From positions 1 through 64,000 of the forward strand of contig JBBHKE010002173.1 of NCBI GenBank assembly GCA_037447655.1: a stretch of 64,000 nt of DNA, read 5' to 3'. The notes under the pieces are model-generated. The model made no database searches. It saw only the letters and a program-made list of their open reading frames with translations, and was not told the DNA's origin. The stretch comes from Zygnema cylindricum (Eukaryota; Streptophyta; Zygnematophyceae; Zygnematales; Zygnemataceae). Position 1 is the stretch's first letter. Each line of letters opens with the position of its first letter. The position numbers and the translations under genes were made by a program. Positions 1 to 13,501 of this stretch are shown piece by piece.

Positions 1-140
1 ATGGAAGGAGAGGTTGGGAAGAATAGGGAGATGAGAGAGAGAGAAAGGGAGAGAGAGGGAGAGAGAGAGAGAGAGCAGGGAGAATGGGGAGGAGAGAGTG
101 GGAAGAATGGGGAGAAGAGAGAGAGGGGAATAAACGTATA
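1..140. repeat. GA-rich microsatellite
   Basis: GAGAGA/GGGAGA low-complexity DNA inside a COQ5 intron, immediately downstream of the 163 donor on the minus strand. No gene signal. Confidence 0.9.
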
Positions 141-162
141 ATTTAATTTATTTTTCTCTAAC

Positions 163-2612
<2,450 letters not shown>

Positions 2613-2844
2613 TTATTAAAGTTGTGTGGGGTTTCTATTAGTGTTATTAATTCTAATTCAGGTCTGAGTGACGAGGCTGATCTTGAAAAGTTTAAAGAAT
2701 AAAATTTTAAGAATAAAAAAAAGTAGCGTCATTGATGCTATTTTATGGTCAAGAGATAAAATTTTGGGGCACCGATATCGTGTCATTGACGCTTATAACT
2801 ATACATGGTTCAAGTTTCCACACAATTCTCGGACTAGCAATGTA

Positions 2845-3105
2845 AAGGTCCCTCCTTCCCTCCCTCCCTCCCTCCTTCCCTCCCTCCTTCCCTCCCTCCC
2901 TCCAAAATGTGAGTAAAGAACGGAAAAAACATTAACGCAAATAGTGAAATAGTGAAATAGTGAAAAGGTGAAATAGTGAAATAGTGAAATAGTGAAAAAG
3001 TGAAATAGTGAAATAGTGAAAAAGGTGAAATAGTGAAATAGTGAAAAGGTGAAATAGTGAAATAGTGAAAAGGTGACATAGTGAAATAGTGAAATAGTGA
3101 TTACA
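2845..3105. repeat. CCCTCCTT array followed by a GTGAAATA array
   Basis: 2,845-2,905 is CCCTCCCT/CCCTCCTT. 2,938-3,105 is a tandem array of the octamer GTGAAATA with GTGAAAAG variants, at least fifteen units. Long repetitive reading frames over it are by-products of the repeat. Confidence 0.9.
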
Positions 3106-3660
3106 CGGTGTAGTGTCGATATTGAAATGGTTGTCATTTTAACAATTATTTTGTAACAACAACATAATCAAGAACATAACATTGATACCGTACAAATCAA
3201 CAACTCTTTTTTACGTAAACGAATGATAAATTCAAAATGTTAAACAATTGTACCTTTTTGTGCAATTGTCTTTTCGAAGAAATTAAACCAATAGGACGTG
3301 TCTTGTGGGAAAAACAAGATTGGTCCTTTCAACAATGAGAGGGATAAATAGTTTTTTTTTTTTTTGGTTCTAGTTTTTTGGTTTTTTTGTTGTTTTGGTT
3401 TTTTGTTGTTTTGGTTTTTTGGATTTTTGGTTTTTTTTTTTTGTTTTTTTTGTGTTTGGTTATCGTACCAATCAATATTTTCATTTAAACTTATAATCAA
3501 AAAAAAACACAAAGTCAAAGTCAAAGTCAAAGTCAAATCTTCTAAAACATGTCACACATAATCAAAAATAAATAACTCCACATTAAATACCATATATATA
3601 CCTGATATACAGGTTTGACCACCTTACCAAAATTTGTCATTTTCGGGTCATCTCCCTCTC
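3106..3660. other. No gene seen; T-rich sequence and a GTCAAA repeat
   Basis: Holds a T/TTTTTG-rich tract at 3,352-3,460 and four GTCAAA units near 3,510-3,537. A minus-strand frame at 3,560-3,826 was considered as the missing COQ5 transit-peptide exon but has no supporting motif. Confidence 0.6.
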
Positions 3661-3837
3661 TCCCTCTTCCCCCCTCCCCGGATGCCACGTGGACAGGCCG
3701 TACGGAAAAACATGCGGGTGCTGTACGAATGCCATCCTTATGGATGCAATCTGTACGGAAGTAATATGTACGGAAGGATTTTAGGGTTTTTGCAGCAGCC
3801 CTTCCGTTGCCTCTCCAGAAACCCATTGGATAATTTC

Positions 3838-4245
3838 CTTAGGAGCGAGGGTAAGGATTCAGGGGTTAGGGTCAGAGAGGGAGGGAGGGAGGGAGGGAGG
3901 GAGGGGCTTAAGGTCAGAATATACAGATTTAGGGTTAAGGGTCAGCACATAGATTTAGGGTTGGAGGTTGGACGTGGACTTAGGGTTAAGGGCCAAACTT
4001 TAGATTTTGGGTTGAGGGTCAGTATAGAAATTTAGGGCTAAGGGTCAGAATAATAATTTTAGGGTTAAGGGTCAGAATAATAGAATTAGGGTTAAGGGTC
4101 AGAATGTAGATTTAGGATTCGGGTCTAAGGGTGAAAGGTTAACTCGGAATTCGGGCCAAGGGTTAGAATTACAGATACTGTACGGGTCAGAATGTAGGAT
4201 TAGGATTAAGGTTTAAGGTTAACAACAGTGCCCCGCGCGAGGGTT
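3838..4245 (+). repeat. Degenerate telomere-like minisatellite
   Basis: About a dozen units of 25-32 bp built around TTTAGGGTTAAGGGTCAG, containing plant-type TTTAGGG and TTAGGG words, preceded by a GGGA run at 3,878-3,903. Too diverged and too spaced to be a telomere end. Confidence 0.75.
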
Positions 4246-4689
4246 CAGAATTCAGAGTCGATAATCGCTACAGTACTTATATTCAGGGTTACAACTTGTG
4301 CAGTACGGTAATGTATTGTACTGTACTTTCACTGTACGGCACTATAATAAATTTCAAAATTTGTACCAAATCGTTGACTTTGTACCTTAACTTTCATTTT
4401 TTCAGATTTTATAATCATCATTTCCAACCAACCGAATGTTCGTTGGAGATTTGGCAATTAAATAAAATGTAAATAAATAAAAGCGAATACATCTTTTCTC
4501 ACGTGTGAAGAGGGTCAAGCAAAAATTCGAAGACAAAATGACTTACCGTACACTCCGCAGTAAATATGGTCTCTAAAGTGTACCTTCCTGAGTTACTGTT
4601 CTGTCCATCGCCGTTAGCCTAAGTAGAGATATTAAACACTCTCTTCATGTGATTGTTTTTCTAGCATAAAACAATAAATTTCGGTACAG
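4246..4689. other. Intergenic DNA, no gene seen
   Basis: AT-rich with several GTAC-containing words. No exon-like frame, RNA gene or repeat end was recognised. Confidence 0.5.
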
Positions 4690-6034
4690 TACACCGCCAA
4701 TCGTTATTAGCGTACATGAAAAATTACCGTGGTTTACGCTAATTAAGAATTTAAAATTTTTGAAAAAAAACATACATTCTAATTGTTTAATAAGGGTAAC
4801 CTTCCATCAGGCGTTCCCAGTAATCGTACGAACACGTTTACTGGCAGTAATATTTGTAACACCCTTCCATCAGGTTGTGCCAGTGAATGAGGTGTTAGAT
4901 TGCGATTGGTACCACATAGGACCTGTTGAGCCGCCCGGGAATAATCATAATTTCCAAAAGGACAAAATCGCAGCTGCGTATGTGTACGGGCAGACGCCGG
5001 TTAAAATATCTAGTAGCGTCACGCTAATGTACAATCTGAACGTTCTTAGGGTTGTTGTGGTATCAACGGCCACGAAAACCGTTGCAAAATTAAAGTTTGT
5101 ACAAATGTCCAAGAATGTAGCATTTGAACGTGAATTGTTGTATCGCATATTTATGAAGGAGACGTCACAGGATGTCTTACAACCAAGTTTTTTTTGTCTT
5201 CGAACAAGTTGGCTAGACAACCAAGATTTTTTTGTCGTCGAACAGGCTGGCTTTGATGTCACACGGTACACTCCATTTGCCACATGTAAGTTTATTGCTT
5301 CACGTCTATCGTGGATCGACTCTGACTTTACAAGTGGACCAAAACACGCGTCCAGTAATCACAAACTCTCCTCCCGAGGACAGTCGGAGGAGACTAGCTA
5401 CGTACTGGAAACAAGAAGCGTTTGCGTCGAAAATTGAAAATCGGACGGTGGTATTTTTCTTCAAGGAGTCTGGAGAATCTCAACGAATTTTTAGTAAACA
5501 TCTTTTGTAAAAAAAAAAAAAAAACAGTACGGCATAGTACAGAAGGGTACTTTCTCCAGCAAACAACTCCACTTTTCGCCTGATGGAAGGTTACCCTAAT
5601 TCTAATTTGGGTCTTTGAAAAAAGTAAATGTCGGTCGCAGACATGCTTACACTAATATAGGTATTTGTACAAAATCTGACAAATCGTACACAAATCGTAC
5701 GTTCACACAGTCGAAACGTGGTTGTGGACGAATATGTGCGAACGTGATATTTGACAACCCGATTAGACCCCCTTTTTAGAGCGCACATTCTTATGCATCC
5801 GCGGCTACTAAAACTCATTAATTATACCTTTTCACATAAAAAATGTACAATTTTGTACGGTCTGACACTCTCCGTACATCACACTAATTGACTGATGATG
5901 TACTTCCATTTTGTACGGTACTAAAAAATTAACCCTAAATAGAGTAAAGAGAAAAATAGAATGAACTACGCTAATGGAGAATATAAAAAAAAAGTGGGAC
6001 GGAATTGACGTACACAACGCTAATTGGCGGTGTA
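4690..6034 (-). mobile_element. Stowaway-like MITE, family SW-1, interrupted by a nested PIF-like element
   Basis: Ends are TACACCGCCAATCG on the left and its inverse on the right, flanked by TA (coordinates include it). The outer parts (4,690-4,793 and 5,597-6,034) align in reverse orientation with the uninterrupted copies at 10,705-11,266 and 25,076-25,639. The 803 bp between them are a later insertion. Confidence 0.88.
4794..5596 (+). mobile_element. PIF/Harbinger-like nonautonomous element, subfamily A (copy 1)
   Basis: Perfect 20-bp terminal inverted repeat GGGTAACCTTCCATCAGGCG, with the 3-bp target duplication TAA at 4,791-4,793 and 5,597-5,599. Comparison with the empty site in the SW-1 copy at 25,076-25,639 shows exactly one TAA there. 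No transposase is encoded: a 225-codon frame inside has no recognisable domain. The assignment to PIF/Harbinger rests on the 3-bp T-N-A duplication, not on a protein. Confidence 0.83.
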
Positions 6035-6428
6035 CAGTACAATGCTTTACTGTTCATAGTACTTTTTGTTGAATGGCCTATAATGACCCACGTTTAGCGC
6101 GAGTGACCCACCACTTCAAATAGTGATGGTCGGTGACTCGGCGTACTTCACTGAGCATATCGGTTTCAAACTTTTGCGTACCTTTAACATATGGTTGACT
6201 TTCCTCGTCACAAATGGCTGTTGAGTGCGCACTAAAATAGCAGGGCGCACTGAAATGATTTCTACGGTCGCACTTAAAGGTTTTTGGGGTCGCACTTTAC
6301 AGCACCACGGGTCATGAACTCGTCGTCGCCTTATCGTTAGCCAGTTGTGCCACTTGCCGAGATTGCCAACCCTAAAACTTCGCTTCACCACAATAGTATA
6401 GCGTGAATCATTATTAGACTATATAAAT
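6035..6428. other. Intergenic DNA, no gene seen
   Basis: Unique-looking sequence between two MITEs. No conserved frame. Confidence 0.45.
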
Positions 6429-6599
6429 TATTAGTGTCAAGTATTAATTAGTGTCATTCATTCTAATTTAGTGCCATGAGACATGGCAGATTATGGTCCA
6501 CGTCCTTAAATAGTGTAATTTAATCTATTTAATGTATCGATGTCACAATTTTGGGGTGTCGATATAGAGTACATAAGGCTAATAACGATTCACGGTGTA
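6429..6599 (-). mobile_element. Stowaway-like MITE, family SW-2, left end eroded
   Basis: Matches in reverse the intact copies at 17,555-17,764 and 28,467-28,670, including the word ATTATGGTCCACG and the right end GATTCACGGTGTA. The left inverted repeat is no longer recognisable, so the left border is approximate. Confidence 0.72.
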
Positions 6600-6783
6600 C
6601 TAAATGAAGAAGGAGAATCTTGCGGACATGAAATAGAATGCAGATTCTAGATTCTAAATTTCAGTATATTTTTTGAGATACCAATAAATTTTCTGACGGC
6701 GAATGGTATTGACAACCATCGGGACAACCGGTTTTGAACCACCGTTCGTCCGAAAACAAAAGTCTAAAATTTGAGGCTACGGC

Positions 6784-7003
6784 ACACCGTGTATCGCTAT
6801 TAATGTTAACAATTCTTACCCCACTTAAAACAGTATTTCTCCGTGCACACTTCTCCGAATTTTAATTTGAGACAACCAATCGGAAGCTGAGAATTTTAGT
6901 TTTCAATCGCAACCGTCGGATCCACAATCCGACATGTGTATACAAAGAAATGATGTTTTAAGTGGTAAAGAAAGCATTAACCCTAATAGCGATTCACGGT
7001 GTA
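6784..7003 (+). mobile_element. Stowaway-like MITE, family SW-3
   Basis: About 220 bp from ACACCGTGTATCGCTATTA to CGATTCACGGTGTA. The internal core with CAACCGTCGGATCCACAATC is shared with copies at 11,271, 13,182, 29,960, 40,291 and 45,680. It is separated from the next MITE by three bases. Confidence 0.85.
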
Positions 7004-7042
7004 CAATACACCGCCAATCGCTATTAGATTAAATAACGCTAA

Positions 7043-7816
7043 AGGTAACCTTCCATCGGGCATTCCAAGTAATCGTACGGTCACTTTTACTGGTATAAAT
7101 ATTTGTAACACCTTTCCATCAAGTCGTGTCAGCGAGGTAGAAATTGCTAACGTGTTGGATTGCGATTAGTACCACGTAGGATCTTGTTGAGCCGGCCAAG
7201 AATAATGAAAGTTTTGAAAAGTACAATATCTCAACTGCATATCTGTACGGGCGGACGCTGGTTAAAATACCTGGCAGCGTCACGCTAATGTACAATATGA
7301 ACGTTGTTCTATTTGTCATTGTACCAACGACCACGAAAACAATTGCAAAATGAAAATTTGTACAAATGTCCATAAACGTGCCATTTGTACGTTCATGTAT
7401 TATCACTGTACCAGCAGAGGCGTGACAGAATGTCCTACAACCAATATTTTATCGTCGAACAGGGTGGCTTTGATGTTATAAGGTACACTCCATTTGCCAC
7501 ATGTAAGTTTATAACTTCACGTGCGTCGTGGATCGACTCTGACTTTTACAAGTGGACCAATAAACGTGTCCAGTAAGCGCAAAGTGTCCTCCCGAGGACA
7601 GTCGGAGGAGACTCGCCAGGTATTCGATAGAACGGGCGTTTGCGTAGAAAATTCAAAATCAGACGGTAGAAGTATTTGCCAAAAAGTCTAGATAATCTTA
7701 ACGAATTTATGGTAAACATCTTTTGTAAAATACATAAAAAAAATAGTACTGCTTGGTATGGAAATGTACTTTCTCTAGTAAACAACCCCACTTTTTCGCC
7801 CGATGGAAGGTTACCG
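7043..7816 (+). mobile_element. PIF/Harbinger-like nonautonomous element, subfamily A (copy 2)
   Basis: Ends AGGTAACCTTCCATCGGGC and its inverse. Target duplication TAA at 7,040-7,042 and 7,817-7,819; the empty site in the SW-4 sister at 9,410 reads CGCTAATTCGG with one TAA. The internal sequence is homologous to the element at 4,794-5,596. Confidence 0.83.
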
Positions 7817-8210
7817 TAATTCGGTGCCCTTTTTCAAAAAAAAATAATCTAAAATACAATCCATAATTATATATTAGGTTATTTTTTCAATTAGCGTTAA
7901 TAATGGAAGTACACTGCGATGGTAATAGTGTGGCGTACGAACATTGTATCTCCGTATGAAATGGTACTTTTTGAATTACAAAGGCATTAAAAGACACTTA
8001 ACATTATTGCGCACACATGTGAATGTGCACTGAAAGAAAGTGACGCAAACTCGTCGACGAAAATCACGTTCTCATATGCTCGTTCGTCGACCGTGTGAAC
8101 AGCGCGACGGCGTACGAATTGTAAGATTTTGTACGGGAACACATATTACTGTAGACATCGAAAGGGCGGGTATTTATTATTCAGGACAACCCAAATTACT
8201 TTTAGGGATT

Positions 8211-8211
<1 letters not shown>

Positions 8212-8281
<70 letters not shown>
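8212..8281. repeat. (TA)n microsatellite
   Basis: About 34 TA units inside an SW-4 MITE. Confidence 0.95.
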
Positions 8282-8283
<2 letters not shown>

Positions 8284-8373
8284 AAAAAAAATCCCGATTA
8301 GTGTTAATAACACTTAATTTTTTTTACGCTATTTATTCCTTTATTATCTCAATACGATTGATGGCGTATTAGC

Positions 8374-8570
8374 ATAAGGGTGAATCGCTATTAGGGTTAA
8401 TGTTTTTTTGCCAATTAAAACATATATTTCTTTGTACACTTACGTCAGATTGTGGATCTAACGGTTGCGCTTAAAAGGTAACATTCTCAGCTTCTGATTG
8501 GCCATCTCAAACTGAAAAGTGGCTTTAAGTGGCGTACAAATTATTAACACTAATATCGATACATGATGTA
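8374..8570 (+). mobile_element. Stowaway-like MITE, family SW-3, diverged copy
   Basis: Left end GTGAATCGCTATTAGGGTTAA, core with ATTGTGGATCTAACGGTTGC and right end ATCGATACATGATGTA match the SW-3 group with decay at both tips. Confidence 0.72.
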
Positions 8571-8865
8571 CTGTACTTCCCGAGCATCTTTGAAAGTAAT
8601 CTAGGTCGTTCCTGTGATTTTTTCTCACGGGATTCGATATTCTGGATGCGAGAAGATTCTCTAGCTGTCTTCACGCTTTGGGAAGTTATGAACCAATCAC
8701 GTTCACGTTCTCCTCCTATGAGGATACGGTGAAGGTATGAAAAGTTTTTTTTTTTTTTTTTTTTAATGATTCGCGTTAGAGTCAACTTTTTCCTGTAGAG
8801 TACGGACCAATTAGAGCCCTTGCTGATTTGGAACCGCTTAATATTTTTGCTCCCGGCTAAGTTAC

Positions 8866-9406
8866 TACACCGCGAATCGTTATTAGTGTAAAAGTTCAAA
8901 TAGTGTTGAAGACAATTTACCTTAATTGATGCTAATTAATTTTTTTTTTTTTTTTTTAAAAGGTGTATTCTAATTTCATCATTATGCTAATTTGGGAACA
9001 ACAAAAATTGAATATTCGTCGTACGATTATATACATTAATATATGTATCTGTACAAAATATTAGAAATCTTACGCCGTCGTGAAATTTAAATATTCGTAT
9101 ATGTTATTCTAATGTACGTGTCAGAATAATCCGGTTTTTTGAGCGCACGTTCCTATGCGTGCGCGTCTGATTTAATTCATTTTTTCTAAAATTTTCACTT
9201 GAAAAGGTACATTTATATACGGTCTGACATCGATCGTACACCATACTATTTAGATCTTATTGTACTTTCATTCTTTATGCTATTTTGTACGGTACCTTAA
9301 TTAATGCCAAAGAAAAATTAAAATCATGTATCCTATTTGAGGAAAAAAATCAAAATTTTTATAACCCAAATTAGTGACTTTGACACTAATAACGATTCGC
9401 GGTGTA
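8866..9406 (+). mobile_element. Stowaway-like MITE, family SW-5
   Basis: 541 bp from TACACCGCGAATCGTTATTAG to CGATTCGCGGTGTA. A second copy in the opposite orientation lies at 28,780-29,319. Three bases separate it from the next MITE. Confidence 0.87.
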
Positions 9407-9409
9407 CAA

Positions 9410-9931
9410 TACACCGCCAATCGCTATTAGAGTAAATAACGCTAATTCGGTGCCCTTTAAAAAAAAACAAAAACCTCAAATACAATCTATAATTATATTT
9501 TTTCCATTATTCTAATTAGGGTTTTTTTTCAATTAGCGTTAATAATGGAAGTACACTGCGATGGTAATAGTGTGGCGTACGAACAAGGTATCTCTGTATG
9601 AAATGGTACTTTTTGAATTACAAAGGCGTAAAAAGGCACTTAACATTATTGCGCACACATGTGAATGTGCACTGGAAGAAAGAGACCCAAACTCGTCAAC
9701 AAAAATCACGTTATCATATGTTCGTCAGTCGACCGTGTGAAAAACGCGACGGCGTACGAATTGTAAGATTTTGTACGAGTACACACATCGAAAGGGCGGG
9801 TATTTATTATTCAGGACAACCCAAATTACAGTTAGGGATTAATTAGTATATATTAAAAAAAAACCCTATTAGTGTTGATAACAGTATTTTTTTTTACGCT
9901 ATTTATTCCTTTAATAGCGATTGACGGTGTA
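9410..9931 (+). mobile_element. Stowaway-like MITE, family SW-4, uninterrupted
   Basis: 522 bp with ends TACACCGCCAATCGCTATTAG and GCGATTGACGGTGTA. It serves as the empty site for the PIF-like insertion at 7,043. Confidence 0.88.
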
Positions 9932-10082
9932 CTGTAATTGCTGACTCGAAAATGGTGACGTCTATGGAAATTAACTTTTTGTCGTTTTGACAAAGATATG
10001 CCTTCAGCTAAGATTAGTGTACTCAAAAATTATGTTTGTACTTTTGTACCCGCAGGCAATTCCCATAAAGAAAGCTTTACAG

Positions 10083-10700
10083 TACACCGCGAATCGTAAT
10101 CAGAGTAAATAACGCTAATTCGGTCGCCCTAAATTCCGACTCTATCACCTTAAATAGAGTAAATGATTATCATTTTTTCATTATTCTATTTAAGGTTAGG
10201 TTTAATTAGCGTAAAAAATTATAATATAGGTTCGTTTTAAATAGTGTGGAGTACGGACGACGTTTGACCGTGCAAAATTGTACTTTTATAAGTAAAAAGG
10301 TACAAATAATGATTTAATAGAATCACGCTCGCACGTGAAGTAGCACTAAACAAAAAATCAATCACATCGAAAAAAAGCCGTTTGCATAACTCTCGTCTGT
10401 CGACAGCATCGTCGTCGTGTGAACATTAACTGACATTCAGCGCGACAAATGGCTCTAACGTCATAGTGACGTCAAAACTATACGGACTGACAGATTTTGT
10501 ACATCTACGTAATTTAGTGTTCATAATTTTAGCGCGGATAATTATTGCCGACATAACCCAATATAGAGCACTTAAAAAAATTAGAGTAAACTTCTTCGGT
10601 GAAAAAGTTCTATCACATAAATTAGAGTTCATCAATCTCATTGTTTTTCTTGGTTTTTTTACTCTAATTTTTTCATTACTCTAATTACAATTCGCGGTGT
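10083..10700 (+). mobile_element. Stowaway-like MITE, family SW-6
   Basis: 618 bp from TACACCGCGAATCGTAATCAG to CAATTCGCGGTGT. Subterminal TTACTCTAATT words repeat many times at both ends. Related copies lie at 15,180, 15,688, 43,734 and 57,235. Confidence 0.86.
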
Positions 10701-10704
10701 TCTG

Positions 10705-11266
10705 TACACCGCCAATCGTTATTAGGGTTGTGTACGCTAATTCCGTCCCGCTTTTTTTTTTTTTTTCTCCATTAGCGTAATTCATTCTATTTTTTTCTTT
10801 ACTCTATTTAGGGTCTATTTTTTAGTACCGTACAAAATGGAAGTACGCCATCAGTCAATTAGTATGGTGTACGGACATTGTCAGACCTTATAAAATTGTA
10901 CCTTTTTAAGTGAAAAAGTATAATTAATGAGTTTTAGTAGCCGTGGACGCATGAGAATGTGCGCTCTAAAAAGGGGGTCTAATCTGGCTGTCAAATATCA
11001 CGCTCGCACATATTCGTCCAGCAACCACGTTCCGACTGTGTGAACGTACAATTTGTGTACGATTTGTCAGATTTTGTACGAACACCTATATTAGTGTAAG
11101 CGTGTTTGCGACCGACATTTTTTTTTTTCAAAGACCCAAATTATAATTATTAAACAATTAGAATGTATGTTTTTTTCAAAATTTTCAAATTCTTAATTAG
11201 CGTAAACCACGGTAATTTTTCATGTACGCTAAAGAAACTTCTACGCTAATAACGATTGGCGGTGTA
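10705..11266 (+). mobile_element. Stowaway-like MITE, family SW-1, uninterrupted
   Basis: 562 bp with ends TACACCGCCAATCGTTATTAG and ATAACGATTGGCGGTGTA. It abuts an SW-6 element on the left and an SW-3 element on the right. Confidence 0.88.
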
Positions 11267-11270
11267 CTGT

Positions 11271-11489
11271 ACTGACCGTGCATCGCTATCAGTGTACTCA
11301 TTTTCGCCTCATAAAACATCTTTTCTCCGTACACACATGTCCGATTGTCAGACGGAGACCGGACAATCGGAAGGTGAGAATCCTACCTTTCAACCGCAAC
11401 TGTCAGATCCACAATCGGACACGTGTGTTTGGATAAAAAACGTTTTAAGTGGCAAAAAAACATTATCCTTATTAGCGATACACGGTGTA
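11271..11489 (+). mobile_element. Stowaway-like MITE, family SW-3
   Basis: Left tip decayed (ACCGTGCATCGCTATCAG), right end GCGATACACGGTGTA. The core with CAACTGTCAGATCCACAATC matches SW-3. Confidence 0.8.
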
Positions 11490-12228
11490 CTGTACTGGAC
11501 GCAGTATTCCTTCATTTTTTCAAAAGTGCTGTACTTTCTACATGGCGTCATCTTTTCATTGACAGCTGGAAATGTGACGTCAGGATATATATCTTGCGGT
11601 TGAGGGTGATTGACCGTCTAATTCGTGATAACCGATACGGCACTTACAGTTATTTCCTTCGTTGATTGTAATAACGATAAAATCAAAATACTGTACAAAT
11701 AAATGAACACCCGGTCCTTGTTGTTTCTGACAACGGTTCCTGTCCATTCAATTGGTCGGCAAGATTCGCATCAAGTCTTAGGGTTCTGCCGGAAGTTTGG
11801 AAAATGACGTTGACGGCTGTCGCTAGATTTCAGGGTCACTAAGACGGCATTGAACCTGCCGGCAGCATTTCTGCCAGAGTTTTCGGAGGAGTACGGCAGC
11901 TGGAATTTTACAGCGATTTCCTGACAGGCGACGAATGTTAAATCTTGTACCTTCCTAAAATCCGTACATCCGTTGGTGTCGGCGCCGTTCTTTTAGCATA
12001 AGGACCCATTGGGTCAAAAAAGCTACAGTTCAGCACTGTACTGTACCGTACTTAACTGAAGGTGACGCGGCCTCATGTTTTTTGACATGTGAACAATTCG
12101 GCTCATGATTTTCCGTCCGTAATTCATGTTTGACGCTGTGATGACGTCATCAGGAAGGACTTTTTGGGGCTTTTCTTATTTATTGCATCGAAAATATCTT
12201 TCCGTGCCTATTTGTAATTTTGTCCTTT
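11490..12228. other. Intergenic DNA, no gene seen
   Basis: Mixed composition with many GTAC words. Short frames without recognisable domains. Confidence 0.45.
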
Positions 12229-12231
12229 TCA

Positions 12232-12915
12232 GGGTGGCGTTCCATCAGGGAATTCTGTAATTGTACGGCCAGCTCTATGGGCTGAGTTAATTGAGACGAT
12301 GTTCTATGACGTAGAGTCTGTAAACCACGTGTTCTAAATTGAGTGGCACCACGTAAACTACGATCCGATATTAGATATCCTTAAGATTTTTAACACCGAC
12401 AAATTTAACTTCAAATCTTCACTTGCGTACCATGTACATGCGTTACGAAGTTATAATACTAGCTCATTTTTTAGGGTACCTGACTTGACGAAAGTTCATT
12501 GCCAGAAATAGTGTGACGAAAGAATGTTGCCGGAAATAGCGCGACGAAGGAGAGTGTCGAGATTACTTTATTTTTATTTTAGGGTTGCATTTTGAAATGT
12601 ACAATGTCATGTGCAAATTTTGTGAATTTTCGTTGGCTGTCCATTGTGACACGTAGCTTAATCATCCAGCGTGTCGCGATTCATTTTTTACTGTAGCTGA
12701 AACCCCACCTCCTACAGCTACAGAGAAGAATGAAGCGAATGCCTCGCGAATGAATATCCAACGGTCAGTGTTACCTCCCATACCTTCGGAGAGTATCGGC
12801 AAGATTCTCTGTAATGCTATTTCGCGTATAAAAACAAAATAAGCGATACGGTTTCGTACGGATAAGCGCGAATTTCTCTAAATTATCCCACTTTTCGGCT
12901 GATGGAAAGCCACCC
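12232..12915 (+). mobile_element. PIF/Harbinger-like nonautonomous element, subfamily B (copy 1)
   Basis: 684 bp with ends GGGTGGCGTTCCATCAGG and GATGGAAAGCCACCC, and target duplication TCA at 12,229-12,231 and 12,916-12,918. The interior aligns with the inverse of the element at 27,605-28,308, for example around GAGTGGCACCACGTAA. Confidence 0.8.
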
Positions 12916-13181
12916 TCAGTAACACTTCTTTTTTGGTCTTCTTGATTTTTCATTTTTTTGTCATCCAGCCTTGAATATTCGTGTCATCAGAACTTCAGTA
13001 AAAAAATACATGTACTAAGTACAATTACATCCAATAAAAAAAGGAATAAGTACATGGAGTAAGTACAAGAGAGTGCTCGGCTCTATCAGGAATCTTTTCG
13101 GTCCAAAATAGTCGGGCCGTACAGTAAAATGCGATGAACCGGACAAAATAGACCCCAGAAAGTTCAATGACCGCGGTACAG

Positions 13182-13395
13182 TACACTGTTAATCGCTATT
13201 AGGGTTAATGCTTTTTTTGCCACTTAAAGCATCTTTTCTCCGTACATGGATCGTGGATCTGACGGTTGCGGTTGAAAGGTAAAGATCTCAGCTTCCTAAT
13301 GGTGGTTGCAAACTGAAAATCGGACAGGTGTGTACGGATAAAAGACGTTTTTAGTGGATTTTTTTTTACTAACATTAATAGCGATACACGGTGTA
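13182..13395 (+). mobile_element. Stowaway-like MITE, family SW-3
   Basis: Ends TACACTGTTAATCGCTATTAG and TAGCGATACACGGTGTA, with the SW-3 core GTGGATCTGACGGTTGC. Confidence 0.83.
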
Positions 13396-13501
13396 GTAAT
13401 TGATTCGTCTAAATGATCAAACGAAACGCTTTTTTTTAGACGCTTCAAACAGTCGAAAAAAAAAAATCTTCATTGTTTTTTTCTTCCCCTAGGTTTTATA
13501 C

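Larger units (their letters stand above)
7007..8368 (+). mobile_element. Stowaway-like MITE, family SW-4, with nested PIF-like element and TA expansion
   Basis: The left end TACACCGCCAATCGCTATTAG and the body after 7,820 match the uninterrupted copies at 9,410-9,931 and 13,502-14,057. It is split by a 774-bp insertion at 7,043-7,816. A (TA)n run at 8,212-8,281 has expanded where the sister copies carry only a few TA. The right end is eroded. Confidence 0.85.

Noticed and set aside
3542-3826. Minus-strand frame with Arg/Ala/Ser-rich start as the COQ5 transit-peptide exon
   Set aside because: Composition is compatible, but there is no conserved motif, no clear donor in the right phase, and the distance crosses several repeat arrays.
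3838-4245. True telomere
   Set aside because: Units are 25-32 bp and diverged, and single-copy DNA lies on both sides.
4760-5437. A 225-codon plus-strand frame as a gene
   Set aside because: It lies within the nested PIF-like element, begins in the host MITE, shares no domain with known transposases, and the sister copy at 7,043 does not keep the frame open.
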